Shown here: one piece after another, positions 5,548 to 7,137 of the stretch
Layout: each line of letters starts with the position of its first letter
How positions within the stretch are numbered: position 1 is the stretch's first letter
Notes under the pieces: generated by a model
What the model saw: only the letters and a program-made list of their open reading frames with translations
What the model was told of the DNA's origin: nothing
Databases searched by the model: none
Position numbers and translations under genes: made by a program
Assembly: GCA_021817875.1 (NCBI GenBank)
Contig: JAKAFQ010000214.1
Location: 1-7,137 of the forward strand
Reading direction: 5' to 3'
Length of the DNA stretch: 7,137 nt
Source: Pseudomonadota bacterium
GTDB taxonomy: Bacteria > Pseudomonadota > Gammaproteobacteria > Steroidobacterales > Steroidobacteraceae

Positions 5548-6491
5548 GGTTTGTCTCCGGGATGTCTCATCATGTACTCGATCAGAAACTTGCGCCGCAG
5601 CAGACCCGCCGGATTGTTCGGAATCTGCCGCAGCCACTGCTCGAGCGCCAGTGTTTTCTCGCTGACGGGTTTCGATTTGGGCGCATCGGCGCTGCCCCCG
5701 ACCCTGCCCGGCCGGTGGCGAGTGCCGGAGACCCCCGCCACGGCGGACCCCGATGCCGTTGCGGGCCTGGCGCCGGACGCATTGGCACCGGCATGCCGCT
5801 GGCGCCGGGCGAGCGCCGCGGCTCGGACCGCATCGCGTCGCGCCCGGCCGGGACTGCGTGTACGTGAGCCTCGGCCGGAGGTTTGCTGCGGCGCGGTCCG
5901 GGTGGCCGATTGATCGGCCGGCGAGCCGCTGCGGGATGCACCGCCGCTCGCGCCGTCGGGGTATATCTTTTTCCCCTGGCCGTGATTGCGGTTCCGTTTC
6001 CGATTCTGACTCTGACCCGGACTCTGATTCTGATTCTGACTCTGACCGCCGCCCGACGGCCGCCGAGACTTGCCTCGCGTGCCGCTTTTCGCCGGGGGCT
6101 TCGCAGTCCGATGGCGCAGCCTCCGGGCCACGACGTTGCGGTTGTGCCGGATGTCCTGGTCACCCGGTGCCTGTCTGAGCGCCGCGTCGTATGCGGCAAG
6201 CGCCGCGCGCAGGTGACCGCTGTGGGCGAGCGCATTGCCTCGGTTGTATTCCGAAGTGACATCCTTGAACCGCGCCAGGAGCTTCGCCGCCTGGGCGTAG
6301 CGGTCCGCTTCGAGATCCGCATAGGCCTTGAGCCGCGGATCGGAGAACCGTGCGGCCGCCCGGGCGGGATGGCCAGCCTCGAGCAGTGCTTCGCCCTGCT
6401 GATCCGGCGTGCGCCACAGGTTCGACCAGATGCCGGCAAACGCCGGGGCGCTCGCCAGGCAGCCGAGCACAAACAACATCGCGGCACGCAT
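5544..6491 (-). CDS. batC: BatC-like TPR protein
   Basis: This gene encodes a 315-residue protein. Residues 1-19 form a signal peptide or anchor (MRAAMLFVLGCLASAPAFA). The motif WRTPDQQGEALLEAG and the RFSDPRLKAYADLEADRYAQA block follow, then a canonical tetratricopeptide repeat at about 80-113 (YNRGNALAHSGHLRAALAAY). These are hallmarks of the TPR partner in Bat operons. Residues 130-270 form a low-complexity linker with a Q-S/Q-N repeat at 150-163 and then a strongly basic stretch. The conserved end is LALEQWLRQIPNNPAGLLRRKFLIEY at 281-306, the usual C-terminal motif of these proteins. N- and C-terminal conserved parts lie in one frame, so there is no net frameshift. ATG at 6491 shares a base with the batB stop (TAATG), with an AGGGGG-type site before it. 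The gene ends in GTGA with batD. It probably acts in the periplasm or at the membrane with BatB and BatD. The linker is unusual in being arginine-rich. Confidence 0.85.
   Translation of the reverse strand: MRAAMLFVLGCLASAPAFAGIWSNLWRTPDQQGEALLEAGHPARAAARFSDPRLKAYADLEADRYAQAAKLLARFKDVTSEYNRGNALAHSGHLRAALAAYDAALRQAPGDQDIRHNRNVVARRLRHRTAKPPAKSGTRGKSRRPSGGGQSQNQNQSPGQSQNRKRNRNHGQGKKIYPDGASGGASRSGSPADQSATRTAPQQTSGRGSRTRSPGRARRDAVRAAALARRQRHAGANASGARPATASGSAVAGVSGTRHRPGRVGGSADAPKSKPVSEKTLALEQWLRQIPNNPAGLLRRKFLIEYMMRHPGDKP
5993..6046. repeat. Degenerate hexanucleotide tandem repeat TCTGA(C/T)
   Basis: Nine consecutive six-base units read on the plus strand as TCCGTT, TCCGAT, TCTGAC, TCTGAC, CCGGAC, TCTGAT, TCTGAT, TCTGAC and TCTGAC. 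On the coding minus strand the central units give alternating Gln-Ser and Gln-Asn dipeptides, and the outer units decay to Arg-Asn/Arg-Lys. As the unit is six bases, gain or loss of copies keeps the batC-like frame. Confidence 0.7.
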
Positions 6492-7137
6492 TAGATCCAC
6501 CCCCTGCGTGCGAGCAGGGCCGCACACAGCAGCAGCGGTGGCAGCAGCCAGATGCCGCCGTCGAGCCAGGTGGCCAGCCGAACCGACCCGGCCGCCTCGG
6601 CAGAGCCCAGGGAGCGCAGTCCCTCGGCGTGCAGTTCCGCGATCAACCTCGGCAACCGATCCAACCTCACGAAACGCCCGCCGCCGGCGATGGCGATCCG
6701 CTGCAGGATCCCGGCCTGCAGGCGTGTCATCAAAATCCGGCCCCGAGCGTCGCGCAGGAATCCTCCCTGGCCATCGGGCGCCGGAGCGCCTGCGCGCGTG
6801 CCCACCCCCACGATGTTGACCATCATGCCTTCACGGTGGAGCTGCTCGGCCGTGAGCAGCGCCCGGGCCGGATCCGTCAGCCCGTCCGTCAACACGATCA
6901 CCTGCCGATCCCGGCTGCGGCTCGCCGCGAGCAGCCGCGCGGCCGCCGTGAGTGCCGGCGAGAGTCGGTGGCCGCTCTCGGGCATCAACGCAGGCGAGAG
7001 CGCCCGGCTCAGGTTGCGGATCGTCGCAACGTCGGTGGTCAGGGGTGCGACGGTATAGGCTTCCCCGGCAAACGCCACCAGTCCCACACGGGCATCGTGG
7101 GCCGCCGACAACAGGTCGTCGATTGCAAAGCGGGCCC
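6491..7137 (-). CDS. batB: BatB-like von Willebrand A domain membrane protein, C-terminal part
   Basis: The gene's 5' end lies beyond the right edge. The visible 214 residues begin ARFAIDDLLSAAHDARVGLV in an open frame at the edge, so start codons inside the window are not the true start. VGLVAFAGEAYTVAPLTTD (residues 17-35 of the visible part) and VIVLTDG (79-85) are characteristic of the von Willebrand A domain of BatA/BatB. The threonine in APLTTD and the aspartate in LTDG belong to its metal-binding site. The DxSxS motif would lie outside the window. VNIVGVGTRAGAPAP and a glycine-rich IAIAGGGRFVRL complete the domain. A final membrane helix lies at about 193-209 (GGIWLLPPLLLCAALLA), then a short basic end RRGWI. 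The stop TAA overlaps the batC-like ATG. BatB and BatA are similar, and position directly before the TPR gene favours BatB. Confidence 0.88.
   Translation of the reverse strand, partial: ARFAIDDLLSAAHDARVGLVAFAGEAYTVAPLTTDVATIRNLSRALSPALMPESGHRLSPALTAAARLLAASRSRDRQVIVLTDGLTDPARALLTAEQLHREGMMVNIVGVGTRAGAPAPDGQGGFLRDARGRILMTRLQAGILQRIAIAGGGRFVRLDRLPRLIAELHAEGLRSLGSAEAAGSVRLATWLDGGIWLLPPLLLCAALLARRGWI

Noticed and set aside
5582..6487. Alternate minus-strand frame through the batC-like gene, giving an arginine-rich 301-residue product
   Set aside because: The TPR and C-terminal motifs are in the other frame, overlapping correctly with both neighbours. I keep open only that part of the linker may once have used this frame.

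Overview
This is a high-GC window (about two thirds G+C by eye) with compact, short-gapped gene order. PyrE is close to the Escherichia coli protein in sequence and length. A small acidic DUF6763-type protein, a short AmpG-like permease and a Bat (Bacteroides aerotolerance) gene cluster accompany it. Together they suggest a gammaproteobacterium of a high-GC lineage. The exact order cannot be fixed from the sequence. I see no tRNA, rRNA, CRISPR array, insertion sequence or phage gene, so this looks like ordinary chromosome.

Layout, left to right. (1) At the left edge, on the minus strand, lies the first part of a MarC-family inner membrane protein gene, cut by the window. (2) A divergent gap of about 270 bases with two clean hairpins leads to (3) a plus-strand gene for a small, very acidic DUF6763-type protein. 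(4) Convergent to it, on the minus strand, is an AmpG-like MFS permease. (5) Divergent from the permease is pyrE (orotate phosphoribosyltransferase). A promoter-like element sits directly against the pyrE start codon, and no ribosome binding site is visible. (6) Downstream of pyrE on the plus strand is an uncharacterised 168-residue protein with its own good ribosome binding site. (7) The rest of the window, to its right edge, is a minus-strand Bat operon in the order batB (5' end cut off) - batC-like TPR protein - batD. Its genes overlap by a base or two at TAATG and GTGA junctions, which implies translational coupling.

How the genes work together. The Bat proteins form one unit: a membrane-anchored von Willebrand A protein, an exported or membrane-tethered TPR protein with a long low-complexity linker, and the large periplasmic BatD with one membrane anchor. 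The other genes (membrane permeases, pyrimidine synthesis, a small acidic protein) show no evident functional link to it or to each other. The most noteworthy points are the abutting divergent promoters at pyrE/ampG with a possibly leaderless pyrE transcript, the arginine-rich repeat-containing linker of the BatC-like protein, and two conserved-looking proteins of unknown function. I did not find convincing evidence of a new multi-gene system.
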